Part shown: piece by piece, positions 35,440 to 45,017 of the stretch
How positions within the stretch are numbered: position 1 is the stretch's first letter
Layout of the letters: every line of letters begins with the position of its first letter
From: Lewinellaceae bacterium
GTDB lineage: Bacteria > Bacteroidota > Bacteroidia > Chitinophagales > Saprospiraceae
Direction: 5' to 3'
Assembly (NCBI GenBank): GCA_020636255.1
Contig: JACJYE010000009.1
Coordinates: forward strand, 186,001-250,000
Length of the DNA stretch: 64,000 nt
Translations under genes and position numbers: made by a program
The notes under the pieces: generated by a model
The model's database searches: none
What the model saw: only the letters and a program-made list of their open reading frames with translations
Told to the model about the DNA's origin: nothing

Positions 35440-35522
35440 GGGAGATGCAAATTGAACACCTTCCCTGTTTCCAACCGGTTATTCGTTTCGCTACTTTTGC
35501 CCAATAACGCTATACTAGGCCC

Positions 35523-38500
35523 ATGAACCTGTACAGAAGCCTGCCCCTACTCCTGGCCAGTTATTTCATCCTCGTAGCTAAGGTGGCGAGCCAGCCTCCC
35601 GTAGGGCTTCCCGTTGAAGCCCCTGCTTCCAATATCCAGCCTGTTTTCACCCATATCAACGTCAGGGATGGCTTGCCCGACCGGATCATTTACAGTATGG
35701 AAAAAGACCGGGACGGCTTCATCTGGATGGCCACCAACCTGGGGCTGATACGTTGGGACGGCCACGAATACAAGCAATACAACCAGTTTACCGGCGGCCT
35801 TCCGTTTGACCGGGTCAAAAAAATCATATCTGGCCGCAAGGGGGAATTGTGGCTCAACCCGGTAGATGAACAGAATCGTCGTTTGTACGGCCCCTGGATA
35901 GCCTTTGACCCGGTGACGGGCCAATTCCACAAGCTGAAGGATGAATACCCCGAATTGGCTGGCCCTGCCCAATGGCTGGATTTTGATTTCCGCGCTTTCT
36001 CTGGCGGGCCGAGTGTTATTATCGGCCAGAACCAGTTATTTTATTCCGAAACGGAACAACTGCCGTACCAAAAATGGGAACAAGTCGCATACTGCTATGC
36101 TTCGTATGATGGCGCGCTCTGGCTAGTACGCTTTGTGAGTGAGGATGAAAAAGTCAGAATTCATTTATCCAGGCCAGGAGCAACGGGAGGCACTATTGGC
36201 GACTGGACTCTGCCGGAGGGCATTGTGCTGGCCCCATCGTGGATACCAGATGTCTATGTAGGCCCTAACGGGCGCCATTGGTGCCGGAGAAAGTATGACG
36301 GGGCTGACGAAATCGGGTATTTTGTACCCGAACCGGGTTATGCTCACCCGGAATGGCACTCCGTTATTCGCCTGCCGAATGACAAACGGCTGATCACCTA
36401 TAAGATCAATCCATACAACCAAACCATCTGGTTCTTATTCGATGGGCAGCTTGCGGTTTGGAAGCTCGGTAAGGGCTGGATCTATAGTGTTACAGGCGAA
36501 GGTTTTCCCGAGCTGCTCTCACGACAGGAAAATATCTGGTTTTTCAAGGATCAGCCGGGCGAAGCGTGGCTTACCGGCGGAGAGGGCCTGTTCCAGGTGA
36601 GGCTTAAGGTAAAAGAATTCAAAACTTACCTGGATGGCGAGCCAGGCATGTACTCTACCCGGGGCATTACCACCAATGAAAAAGGGCGCATTATCGTCAA
36701 TGGCACTGCCGGCCTGCTGGACATTGACCCGAAAACGGGCTCTTTTCAGCGTTTGATAGATCATCATCCCCCATTGGATCCCTTTATCCGGCAGTATGGC
36801 CGCTCTCAACGTGGGGGGTATGTGGCCTATAAAGATGCAAGAGGTGCGATATGGGCTGAGGCCTTCGGGCAACTGGTCGCCATCAACCGGTACCCGGATG
36901 TAAAACCGGTAAGTGAGTGGGCCGGTTATGACGGGGGCCTCTCACACACCTATGTCTACTTTCAAAACCCTTATGATACGGCCTATCGCGTTTGGGCAGT
37001 GGGTAATGCTTATCTGGGGTTGCTCTATCCCGACAGCCAGAAAGTGGAGCGCTTTGACCGGCTCAATGGCTTTGAAGAAGCCTATATGGGCGCCGAGAAG
37101 CATGCTGTATATCCGGAAGATAAAGGCCACTTCTGGATCTGCAGCCGCAAGGGGCTGTTCCTCTGCGACGTGCATAAAGGGCTGGTGGAACATTACAGTA
37201 CGGAAGGAGAAGGGCGCTTTTACCTGCCGCACGATATTATCAGCCACATGCACAAAGATGCAGATGGCGTCTATTGGCTTACCTCCAAGGGTGGGGGGCT
37301 GATCCGCTGGAACCGGCAAACGGGGGAGTGGAAGCAGTTCACGGTGGCGGAAGGCCTGTCGAATAATGTGCTGTACGCTGTGTATGAAGACAGCTATGGC
37401 AATCTGTGGCTGCCCAGTAATTACGGCCTGATGGCATTCAACAAGGCCACGGAGAAAGTACAACTCTTTCTGCCGGAAGACGGCCTGGCCCACGAAGAAT
37501 TCAACACCTGGTCGCATTATCGGGGGGCTGACGGGCGATTGTGCTTTGGAGGCCTCAACGGCATCACCACGTTCCATCCCGATAGCCTGGGCTTCCAGGC
37601 TCCTTTATCCAATGTCTCTCTAAGGCTGACGCAAGTTGCCATAGAAGATAAAAAGACCGGGCTTTTTGCCGATAGAACGATGCAGTTCCGGCAGGAGGAA
37701 CGCATCCTGGTCTCTCCTGCCGAGCGCTCGGTGGCCGTCCACGCCAGTTTAATGGATTTTTACAAGCCTGGCCAGCATCTTTACGGGTTCAAGATCGAAG
37801 GCTTTGACAAGGAGTGGAATTACCAGAGAAACCCTCAATACCGCGTTACCAACCTGCCTTATGGGCATTATACGCTAAAGGTAAAGGCAAAAAGCGCGGA
37901 AGGGAAATGGTCGGCAGAGGAGTTGAGCATTCCCCTGGATTTCGTCCGGCCGTTTTATGCCACAAACTGGTTTATCCTACTCTGCTTTTTAGCCGGCATC
38001 GGCCTTTTTGCATCTCTCTTTTTGTATCGTATCCGCGCCTTGAAAAACCGGCAGCTCTGGCTCGAGCAGGAAGTTCAGTCTCGCACACAGACCATTCAGC
38101 AACAGGCCGAGCAATTGAAAGAACTGGGCCACGCCAAGTCCCGTTTTTTTGCCAACGTCTCCCATGAGTTGCGCACACCGCTGACGCTCATCCTGGGCCC
38201 GATCGGTACACTGCTCAAGGCCAGGAACGAGGATAGCCAGGATCATAAGGTGCTGAAAACGGTGGAGCAGAACAGCAAAAGGCTACTCCGCCTGGTCAAC
38301 GAGATCCTCGACCTGTCCAAGCTGGAGTCGGGCAAAATGGAAGTTGAAGAATTGCCGGTTCATCTTTACAGCCTGTTGTATCAGCTCCTGGAAACATACG
38401 GCCCCGCCGCCCGGCATAAGCAGTTGAGGTTATCCTTCCAGTACAGCTTAAAACAGGAGGCCCGTTTCCTGCTGGATGCCCCCAAGATCGAGCTCATCGC

Positions 38501-39743
38501 CAACAACCTGCTATCCAATGCTTTGCGGTTCACGCCGCCACAGGGGCGTATCGAAATGGCCGTGCGTTGCCAGGGGCCTAACCTGGAAGTCCGGGTGGCC
38601 GATACCGGCCGCGGCATTCACCCCGGCGACCTACCCCATATCTTCGAACGGTATTTTCAATCAAAACAGCCTGGTGCTCCAATAGAGGGAGGTACCGGCA
38701 TCGGCCTGGCCGTGTCGAAGGAGATGGCGGAGCTGCTCGGCGGGCGCCTGACAGTGGAAAGCGAATTGGGGAGGGGCAGCACCTTCCTGTTCGAATTGCC
38801 CTGCAAAGAGGTTTTCGGAGAACAGACACCGGTAAGCCGGCGGGAAAAAGGTAAGGCGGTACAGGTGATCGCTTCACCGGGCCAACAGGAGGATGAAACT
38901 CCTGCTGAAGCAGAGGCCTCATATACCGGGCCTGGCCGGGCTTTCAGGAACCCTCCCAGGCCTCAGGTGCTGGTGGCCGAAGACCATCTGGAGCTGCAGC
39001 TTTTCCTTCGCGGCCTGCTAGAAAGGCACTACACCGTCAGCCTGGCCAGCAACGGGCTTGAAGCGCTGGAGATCATGAAAGAGCGAGGAAGTGGCATCAG
39101 CCTTATCCTCTCCGATATCATGATGCCGGAGATGGATGGTTATGCGCTGTTGGAGGCCCTTAAAACCTCCGATGCCTGGCGCGGCATCCCGGTAGTGATG
39201 CTCACGGCCCGGGCCGGCAGGGAGGACGAGCTGCGCGCCCTGCGCCTCGGTGTCGACGACTACATGTCAAAGCCCTTTCAGGAGGAAGAGCTACTGGCCT
39301 GCATCGAAACCCTGCTGGCCAGGCGTTCGCAGCGGGAAGAGGCCGTATTGGAAGAAGTTGCAGAGGCCGGCCAGAAGGGCCCGTTAACAGGAGTGCCGGC
39401 AACGGATTTGGCCATTTCCGTTGAAGGGCAACGGTGGCTGGAAGAGCTGGAAGCCATCACCTTTAGCCGCATCGGCGATTTCAACCTCAATACCGAGTCA
39501 CTTGCCTACGACCTGGGCATGAGCGGCAGGTCGCTGCAGCGCCGCCTCAAATCCCTGACGGGCCTGACGCCCAATGAATACCTCCAGGAGGCCCGCCTTC
39601 AGAAGGCCCGCGAGCTACTGGAAAGCCGTGAATGCTCCACGGTCAAGGAAGCGACCCTGAGCGTGGGGATGCGGGATATCCCTTACTTTTCCCGGCAGTT
39701 TAAGAAGCGGTTTGGGAAAGCTCCTTCAGACTTGCTGCAGTAG
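35523..39743 (+). CDS. Hybrid two-component regulator: propeller sensor, histidine kinase, receiver and AraC output
   Basis: 1406 residues. Signal peptide, then a periplasmic two-component propeller region (about 35-720, e.g. GLPDRIIYSMEKDRDGFIWM, DSYGNLWLPSNYGLMAFNKA) and a Y_Y_Y domain (about 725-805). One transmembrane helix lies at about 815-835. HisKA follows with FFANVSHELRTPLTLILGP, phospho-His near 882. HATPase motifs are NNLLSNALRFTP, VADTGRGIHPGD and GGTGIGLAVSKEM. The receiver has LILSDIMMPEMDG with Asp near 1198, Thr in VVMLTARAG and Lys in YMSKPFQ. The AraC HTH (about 1305-1406) includes LAYDLGMSGRSLQRRLKSL and PYFSRQFKKRFGKAPSDLLQ. Such proteins sense extracellular ligands, often glycans, and activate adjacent genes; no SusC/D pair is nearby, so the regulon is unclear. 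Confidence 0.95.
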   Translation: MNLYRSLPLLLASYFILVAKVASQPPVGLPVEAPASNIQPVFTHINVRDGLPDRIIYSMEKDRDGFIWMATNLGLIRWDGHEYKQYNQFTGGLPFDRVKKIISGRKGELWLNPVDEQNRRLYGPWIAFDPVTGQFHKLKDEYPELAGPAQWLDFDFRAFSGGPSVIIGQNQLFYSETEQLPYQKWEQVAYCYASYDGALWLVRFVSEDEKVRIHLSRPGATGGTIGDWTLPEGIVLAPSWIPDVYVGPNGRHWCRRKYDGADEIGYFVPEPGYAHPEWHSVIRLPNDKRLITYKINPYNQTIWFLFDGQLAVWKLGKGWIYSVTGEGFPELLSRQENIWFFKDQPGEAWLTGGEGLFQVRLKVKEFKTYLDGEPGMYSTRGITTNEKGRIIVNGTAGLLDIDPKTGSFQRLIDHHPPLDPFIRQYGRSQRGGYVAYKDARGAIWAEAFGQLVAINRYPDVKPVSEWAGYDGGLSHTYVYFQNPYDTAYRVWAVGNAYLGLLYPDSQKVERFDRLNGFEEAYMGAEKHAVYPEDKGHFWICSRKGLFLCDVHKGLVEHYSTEGEGRFYLPHDIISHMHKDADGVYWLTSKGGGLIRWNRQTGEWKQFTVAEGLSNNVLYAVYEDSYGNLWLPSNYGLMAFNKATEKVQLFLPEDGLAHEEFNTWSHYRGADGRLCFGGLNGITTFHPDSLGFQAPLSNVSLRLTQVAIEDKKTGLFADRTMQFRQEERILVSPAERSVAVHASLMDFYKPGQHLYGFKIEGFDKEWNYQRNPQYRVTNLPYGHYTLKVKAKSAEGKWSAEELSIPLDFVRPFYATNWFILLCFLAGIGLFASLFLYRIRALKNRQLWLEQEVQSRTQTIQQQAEQLKELGHAKSRFFANVSHELRTPLTLILGPIGTLLKARNEDSQDHKVLKTVEQNSKRLLRLVNEILDLSKLESGKMEVEELPVHLYSLLYQLLETYGPAARHKQLRLSFQYSLKQEARFLLDAPKIELIANNLLSNALRFTPPQGRIEMAVRCQGPNLEVRVADTGRGIHPGDLPHIFERYFQSKQPGAPIEGGTGIGLAVSKEMAELLGGRLTVESELGRGSTFLFELPCKEVFGEQTPVSRREKGKAVQVIASPGQQEDETPAEAEASYTGPGRAFRNPPRPQVLVAEDHLELQLFLRGLLERHYTVSLASNGLEALEIMKERGSGISLILSDIMMPEMDGYALLEALKTSDAWRGIPVVMLTARAGREDELRALRLGVDDYMSKPFQEEELLACIETLLARRSQREEAVLEEVAEAGQKGPLTGVPATDLAISVEGQRWLEELEAITFSRIGDFNLNTESLAYDLGMSGRSLQRRLKSLTGLTPNEYLQEARLQKARELLESRECSTVKEATLSVGMRDIPYFSRQFKKRFGKAPSDLLQ

Positions 39744-39836
39744 GCCAATGATTTACATTTTTCCAACAACCCATTACCGGGGATTCAAAAAAAACGATAT
39801 TTTGGGTCAATTGTATCAAAGTGCACCAAAAGGGCC

Positions 39837-41858
39837 ATGTCGAAACCGAAGAAGAAGATCATGCAGCAGCCGGCTGCGGCGAGCCAGCCCAGGCCGGCCG
39901 ATGAGTTGAAAGGCTTTCCAGCCTGGTTCAGCAATACCAGGATGATGCGGTGGGCGCTTTTTGCTTTCAGCTTCCTGTTATACGCAAATACGCTATTGCA
40001 CGACTATGCCCTCGACGACGCCATCGTGATCTATGACAATATGTTCGTGCAGGATGGCGTGTCGGGTATCCCGGGCATCCTGGCCAAAGACACCTTTTAC
40101 GGTTTTTTCAAGGAGGCCGGCAAGGCCAACCTGGTGGCCGGCGGCCGTTACCGCCCACTGACGCTGGTATTGTTCGCTCTTGAACACCAGTTATTCGGGA
40201 AGTCGCCTTTCATGGGGCACCTCATCAATGGCCTGTTATACGGCCTGACGGTGATGGTGTTGTACCTGTTGCTTTTGCAGTTGTTCCGCCCTGCACAGGG
40301 GCAGGTGCGGGCGTACTTTATCGCTTTTGCGGCGAGCCTGTTGTTTGCTGCCCATCCCATCCATACTGAAGTGGTTGCGAACATCAAGGGAGCCGATGAG
40401 ATCGTAGCGCTGCTGGGCAGCCTGGCGGCCCTGTATTTTTCCCTTCGCGCATATTGGGAGAAAAAAACCCTCCTGAACGTTTGGGCAGGGCTGGTTTTTT
40501 TCCTGGGGCTGCTGTCAAAAGAAAACGCCATTACCTTCCTGGCTGTAGCGCCGCTGGCCTATTATTTCTTCACCAAAGCCAGTGCGGGCAAGATCGTACA
40601 GCAGAGCCTGCCTCTGGTGGCCGCCGCCGGCGCCTTTCTCGTGATCCGGTATGCCGTCATGGGCTGGGGCATTGGCGAGCCGGTCCGCGAAATGATGAAT
40701 AACCCTTTCATCAAACTGGCAGGCAACCAGTATGTGGACTTTACGGCGGCCGAGCGCCTGGCGACGGTGCTTTTCACATTGGGCAAGTATGTGCAGTTGT
40801 TGTTTTTCCCGCTGGTGCTCACCCACGATTACTATCCCCGCCAGATTGGCGTGATGAACTTTAGTGATTTTGGCGTGCTGCTCAGCCTGCTGGTATACGT
40901 GGCCCTTGGGGTTTATGCATTGCTGCGCCTGCCGAAAAAAGACCCCGTCAGTTTTGCCATCCTCTACTTTCTGGCCACCTTGTCCATCGTTTCCAATCTT
41001 TTTTTCCCTATCGGCACCCACATGGCCGAGCGCCTGGCCTTTATGCCGTCGGTGGGTTTTTGCCTGGCCCTGGCCATCCTGGGTTATCGCTGGGCCCGCA
41101 GGAATACTGCACAAGGCAAACAGCCAGGCTACCGGCAACTTACGCCCGTGCTGACTGTGCTGGCCATCGTAGCGTTGGCCTACAGCGGGCGGGCATTGGT
41201 GCGCAATATGGCGTGGAAGGATAACTATACCCTGTTCACTACGGATATCCTGAATTCGCCGAACAGCGCCAAGTTGCAGAATGCCGTTGGCGGCGAGCTT
41301 ATCACCCAGGCCGTCAAGCCGGAGAACGACGCTCAACGCCCCGTTATGTTACAGGAAGCTGTTGGCCATCTGGAAAAGGCGCTGAAGATACACCCCAATT
41401 ACAAAAACGCCTACCTGCTGCTGGGCAACGCCTACAACTACCTTAAGGAGTATGAAAAATCGGTCGATGCCTATCAGAAAGCACTCTCCATCGACCCGGA
41501 ATATGCCGATGCCCGCCGCAACCTCGGCATCACCTACCGCGATGCAGGCCGCTACTACGGCGAACAGAAGGGCAACCTGAGCCTGGCCCTCGACTACCTC
41601 AATAAAGCCTACGAAATAATACCGAAAGATTACGACGTGCTCCGCCTGCTGGGCGTAGCCAACGGCCTTAATAAGAACCCTATGCTGGCGCTCGAGTACT
41701 TCACCCTGGCCAGCGAGCAGCAGCCGGAAAACGCCGAGGCCTGGTGGAACCTCCACCTCGTGCATACCCAGCTCGGCAATACCGGCCTGTCAGAGCAATA
41801 CCGAAAAAAGGCCATGGAAATGGACCCGAAATACGGTGTGCAGATGCCGGAGCAATGA
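39837..41858 (+). CDS. TMTC-like membrane glycosyltransferase with C-terminal TPRs
   Basis: 673 residues. About ten transmembrane helices occupy roughly residues 38-460. Early motif LLHDYALDDAIVIYDN has the Asp-Asp pair expected of GT-C enzymes. The first luminal-type loop continues YRPLTLVLFALEHQLFGKSP and AAHPIHTEVVANIKGADEIV. Further signatures are LSKENAITFLAVAPLAYYFF and FPIGTHMAERLAFMPSVGFC, all shared with TMTC/DUF1736 proteins. The C-terminus (about 495-665) carries TPR units such as KNAYLLLGNAYNYLKEYEKS. By analogy with TMTC it may transfer mannose or another sugar from a lipid carrier to exported proteins. It starts 93 bases after the regulator gene and could be co-transcribed with it. 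Confidence 0.85.
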   Translation: MSKPKKKIMQQPAAASQPRPADELKGFPAWFSNTRMMRWALFAFSFLLYANTLLHDYALDDAIVIYDNMFVQDGVSGIPGILAKDTFYGFFKEAGKANLVAGGRYRPLTLVLFALEHQLFGKSPFMGHLINGLLYGLTVMVLYLLLLQLFRPAQGQVRAYFIAFAASLLFAAHPIHTEVVANIKGADEIVALLGSLAALYFSLRAYWEKKTLLNVWAGLVFFLGLLSKENAITFLAVAPLAYYFFTKASAGKIVQQSLPLVAAAGAFLVIRYAVMGWGIGEPVREMMNNPFIKLAGNQYVDFTAAERLATVLFTLGKYVQLLFFPLVLTHDYYPRQIGVMNFSDFGVLLSLLVYVALGVYALLRLPKKDPVSFAILYFLATLSIVSNLFFPIGTHMAERLAFMPSVGFCLALAILGYRWARRNTAQGKQPGYRQLTPVLTVLAIVALAYSGRALVRNMAWKDNYTLFTTDILNSPNSAKLQNAVGGELITQAVKPENDAQRPVMLQEAVGHLEKALKIHPNYKNAYLLLGNAYNYLKEYEKSVDAYQKALSIDPEYADARRNLGITYRDAGRYYGEQKGNLSLALDYLNKAYEIIPKDYDVLRLLGVANGLNKNPMLALEYFTLASEQQPENAEAWWNLHLVHTQLGNTGLSEQYRKKAMEMDPKYGVQMPEQ

Positions 41859-41889
41859 TGGGTTAAAGGGGCAACGGACATCCAGTGCC

Positions 41890-41957
41890 GTCGTGGCGGA
41901 GCCAACCGTCTCGCCCAAAGGGCGTAAACAGAACAGCCACGGGCATCGTCCGTGGAT
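41890..41957. repeat. Third, diverged copy of the 73-bp intergenic repeat
   Basis: It contains GTGGCGGAGCC, TCTCGCCCAAAGGGCG and CCACGGGCATCGTCCGTGG, the same order of motifs as at 1147-1289. A partial further start (GTAGTGGCGGAGCC) follows. It fills the gap between the TMTC-like and GH3 genes. Confidence 0.7.
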
Positions 41958-42022
41958 GAAAAGGCGTAGTGGCGGAGCCTCGGGGCAAGGTTAAAGGAGC
42001 ATCCACACAATAACAAACAGAC

Positions 42023-45010
42023 ATGAGACAGAGACGGCCATTTTTACCAGTACTGATCGTTATTGTAGCCTCGCTGCTTTCGGCATCATACGTCCCGAAC
42101 CGTCGTGGGGCGCCGTCGGCAGAGCAGCGGTGGGTTGATTCGGTATACAACGCCATGACGGAATCGGAGCGCCTGGGGCAGCTCTTTATGATCCGTGCAC
42201 ATTCTGACAAAGGGCAGGAACACATTAACGAGGTCATGGCACAGATCGAGCGGTACCATGTAGGGGGGCTGTGCTTTTTCCAGGGGACGCCGGAAAAGCA
42301 GGTGGAGCTGGTGAACCAGTACCAGCAGTTGGCGAGCCCGGTGCCCATGTTAATTGCCATCGACGGGGAATGGGGGCTGGGTATGCGCATGAAGAGCAGT
42401 ACGATCAGTTTCCCGAAACAACTAATGCTCGGCGCCATACAGGACAACCGCCTCTTGTACGATATGGGCAAGGAGGTGGCCCGGCAGATGCGGCTGGTGG
42501 GCGTCAACATCAATTTCGCGCCGGTGGCCGATGTCAATAACAACCCCGCCAACCCGGTCATCAACACCCGTTCCTTTGGCGAGGGGCGCTATAACGTGGC
42601 CGTGAAGAGTTATATGTACGCCAAAGGCATGGAGGATAACGGCATACTCGCCTGCGCCAAACATTTTCCCGGCCATGGTGATACGGATGTGGATTCACAC
42701 CTCGACCTGCCCGTTATCCCGCACAGCCGGCAGCGGCTCGATAGCATTGAGCTCTTTCCCTTTCGGTTGTTGTCGCAATATGGCATCGGCAGCATGATGG
42801 TGGCACACCTTGACGTGCCGGCGCTCGACAGCCGGAAGAACCGCCCTACCACCCTGTCTTACAGCACCGTTACGGATCTGCTCAAGAAAGAGATCGGCTT
42901 TGAAGGGCTTATCTTTACCGATGCTCTGGAGATGAAAGGCGTCACCAAACACTTTCGCAGCGGGCAGGTGGAGGCCGAGGCCCTGCTCGCCGGCAATGAT
43001 ATCTTACTGCTGCCTGAAAGCCTGGAGGCCTCCGTTGCGGAGATCAGGAAATACATCGCTGAGGGCAAGATCAGCTGGGATCGCATAGGCTACAGCGTAA
43101 AAAAGATCCTTCGCGCCAAATACCGCCTGGGGCTGGCCCACTTCACTCCTCTGCCAGTCGATAGCCTCCGCAAAGAACTGAACGCACCGTCGGCCGTTGC
43201 TTTGAAGCGGGAGCTCATTGCCAATGCCCTCACTCTGGTGCGCAACCGCGACGGGCTCGTGCCGTTCCGGGCGCTCGACAGCCTGAAGCTGGCCTCGCTG
43301 AGCATCGGCGCTGCCAGGCGCACCCCTTTCCAGGAGCGCCTGTTGTCTTACCGGCAGATGCCTGTCCTGCAGGTAGGGCGCGACATTTCCGCTGCCAAAG
43401 GCCAGGAGCTGGCCCAAAAGCTGAAAGGCTACGATGCTGTCGTCGTCGGCCTTCACGATATGAGCGGCAAAGCGAGCGACAACTGGGGTGTCAATCCCGG
43501 TATGCTCAGCTTCCTGCGCACGCTGAGCCGCGAAACGAGGGTCATACTCGTCGTATTCGGCAACCCCTACAGCCTGCGCAACTTCGACGATATGGAATGG
43601 GTGCTGGAAGCCTATGACGAGGACCCCATAACGCAGGACCTCGCTGCTCAGGCCCTTTTCGGGGCCATCGCGCTGAAAGGGCGCCTGCCTGTGACGGCTT
43701 CGCCGCGTAGTAGTTTTGAAAAAGGGGTGTACACCAGCCGCGTTGCGCGCTTCGGGTATGCGCCGCCGGCCTCCGCTGGCCTGGACAGCACTACGCTGGC
43801 CCGTATTGACGAGATCGCCGGCAATGCCATCGAAGCGAAGGCAACGCCGGGTTGTGTGGTGCTGGTGGCCAAGGAAGGCCAGGTGGTCTTTGAAAAAGCC
43901 TACGGCTACCATACCTACCGCCAGCTCCAGCCCGTAAGAACAGATGACCTTTTCGACCTGGCCTCGCTGACCAAGGTCACGGCAACGACCCTGGCGGTGA
44001 TGAAATTATACGAGCAGGGTAAACTCAGCCTGGATACGCCTATTGTGCGTTACCTGCCCGAACTGCAGGGCACCAACAAGGCGAACCTGATACTACGCGA
44101 TATCATGGCCCACCGTGCCGGCCTGGAAGGCTGGATCCCTTTTTACAAACAGACCATGACAACGCGCCGCCGCAAGGTGCGCCAGCGGCCGGAGTACTAC
44201 CGCCAAAGTGAAACGCCCGGTTATACCGTGCCCGTGGCCAACCACCTGTTCCTGCGCGACGACTTCCAGGACAGGATCTGGCAGGAGATCTATGACTCCA
44301 AAGTGAGCAGCAGCCGTAAATATGAATACAGCGACCTGGGCTTCTACCTCATTGCCCGTATGGTGCAGCGCCTCAGCGGGCAACCCCTTGACGAGTACCT
44401 GGCCCTCAACTTCTACCAGCCGATGGGCCTGAAAACGGCTACCTACAACCCTCTGAAAAGCTTTCCGCTGGAGCGGGTGGTGCCTACAGAACGCGATAAT
44501 TATTTCCGCCTGCAGACCGTGCATGGTTATGTCCACGATATGGGCGCCGCCATGCTGGGCGGTGTCAGTGGCCATGCCGGCCTCTTCGCTACCGCTCATG
44601 ATGTGGGGGTGATCATGCAGATGCTGCTCAACGGCGGCACCTATGGCGGGCAGGAATTCCTGAGGCCTGCTACGATCGCCGAGTTCACCACCAGGCACCC
44701 CCTGGAGGGCCGCCGGGGCCTGGGCTTCGATATGCGCCAGCTCGACGCCGGCAAGTGGCTGAACCTGCCGGCTGCTGCATCGGAGCACACCTTTGGCCAT
44801 ACCGGTTTCACCGGCACCTGCGCCTGGGCCGACCCCGACAAGCAGTTGGTATACGTATTCCTTTCCAACCGCACATACCCCTCCATGCACAACTACAAAC
44901 TGAATAAATTAAAAACGCGCCGCCGCATCCTGAGCACCATTTATGAAGCGATGGACAATTTCCCCGGCTTTGGGGAAGAGGCCCAACAGGATGGGCTGGT
45001 CATGCGTTGA
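42023..45010 (+). CDS. Glycoside hydrolase family 3 (NagZ-like) fused to a serine beta-lactamase-type hydrolase
   Basis: 995 residues. Signal-like hydrophobic start (FLPVLIVIVASLLSAS). Residues about 30-390 are a GH3 N-terminal barrel with the NagZ signature ACAKHFPGHGDTDVDSHLDL near 210-230; the His-Asp dyad used by beta-N-acetylglucosaminidases is present. Residues about 400-570 resemble a GH3 C-terminal sandwich. Residues about 590-970 are a class C beta-lactamase/DD-peptidase-type domain: DLASLTKVTATT (SxxK) near 650, KYEYSDLGFYLIARM (YSD in place of YxN) and HTGFTGT near the end as the third motif. Both halves can act on cell-wall fragments, suggesting muropeptide recycling or wall turnover. 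This domain pair is known in Bacteroidota. Confidence 0.92.
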   Translation: MRQRRPFLPVLIVIVASLLSASYVPNRRGAPSAEQRWVDSVYNAMTESERLGQLFMIRAHSDKGQEHINEVMAQIERYHVGGLCFFQGTPEKQVELVNQYQQLASPVPMLIAIDGEWGLGMRMKSSTISFPKQLMLGAIQDNRLLYDMGKEVARQMRLVGVNINFAPVADVNNNPANPVINTRSFGEGRYNVAVKSYMYAKGMEDNGILACAKHFPGHGDTDVDSHLDLPVIPHSRQRLDSIELFPFRLLSQYGIGSMMVAHLDVPALDSRKNRPTTLSYSTVTDLLKKEIGFEGLIFTDALEMKGVTKHFRSGQVEAEALLAGNDILLLPESLEASVAEIRKYIAEGKISWDRIGYSVKKILRAKYRLGLAHFTPLPVDSLRKELNAPSAVALKRELIANALTLVRNRDGLVPFRALDSLKLASLSIGAARRTPFQERLLSYRQMPVLQVGRDISAAKGQELAQKLKGYDAVVVGLHDMSGKASDNWGVNPGMLSFLRTLSRETRVILVVFGNPYSLRNFDDMEWVLEAYDEDPITQDLAAQALFGAIALKGRLPVTASPRSSFEKGVYTSRVARFGYAPPASAGLDSTTLARIDEIAGNAIEAKATPGCVVLVAKEGQVVFEKAYGYHTYRQLQPVRTDDLFDLASLTKVTATTLAVMKLYEQGKLSLDTPIVRYLPELQGTNKANLILRDIMAHRAGLEGWIPFYKQTMTTRRRKVRQRPEYYRQSETPGYTVPVANHLFLRDDFQDRIWQEIYDSKVSSSRKYEYSDLGFYLIARMVQRLSGQPLDEYLALNFYQPMGLKTATYNPLKSFPLERVVPTERDNYFRLQTVHGYVHDMGAAMLGGVSGHAGLFATAHDVGVIMQMLLNGGTYGGQEFLRPATIAEFTTRHPLEGRRGLGFDMRQLDAGKWLNLPAAASEHTFGHTGFTGTCAWADPDKQLVYVFLSNRTYPSMHNYKLNKLKTRRRILSTIYEAMDNFPGFGEEAQQDGLVMR

Positions 45011-45017
45011 GATAGCC

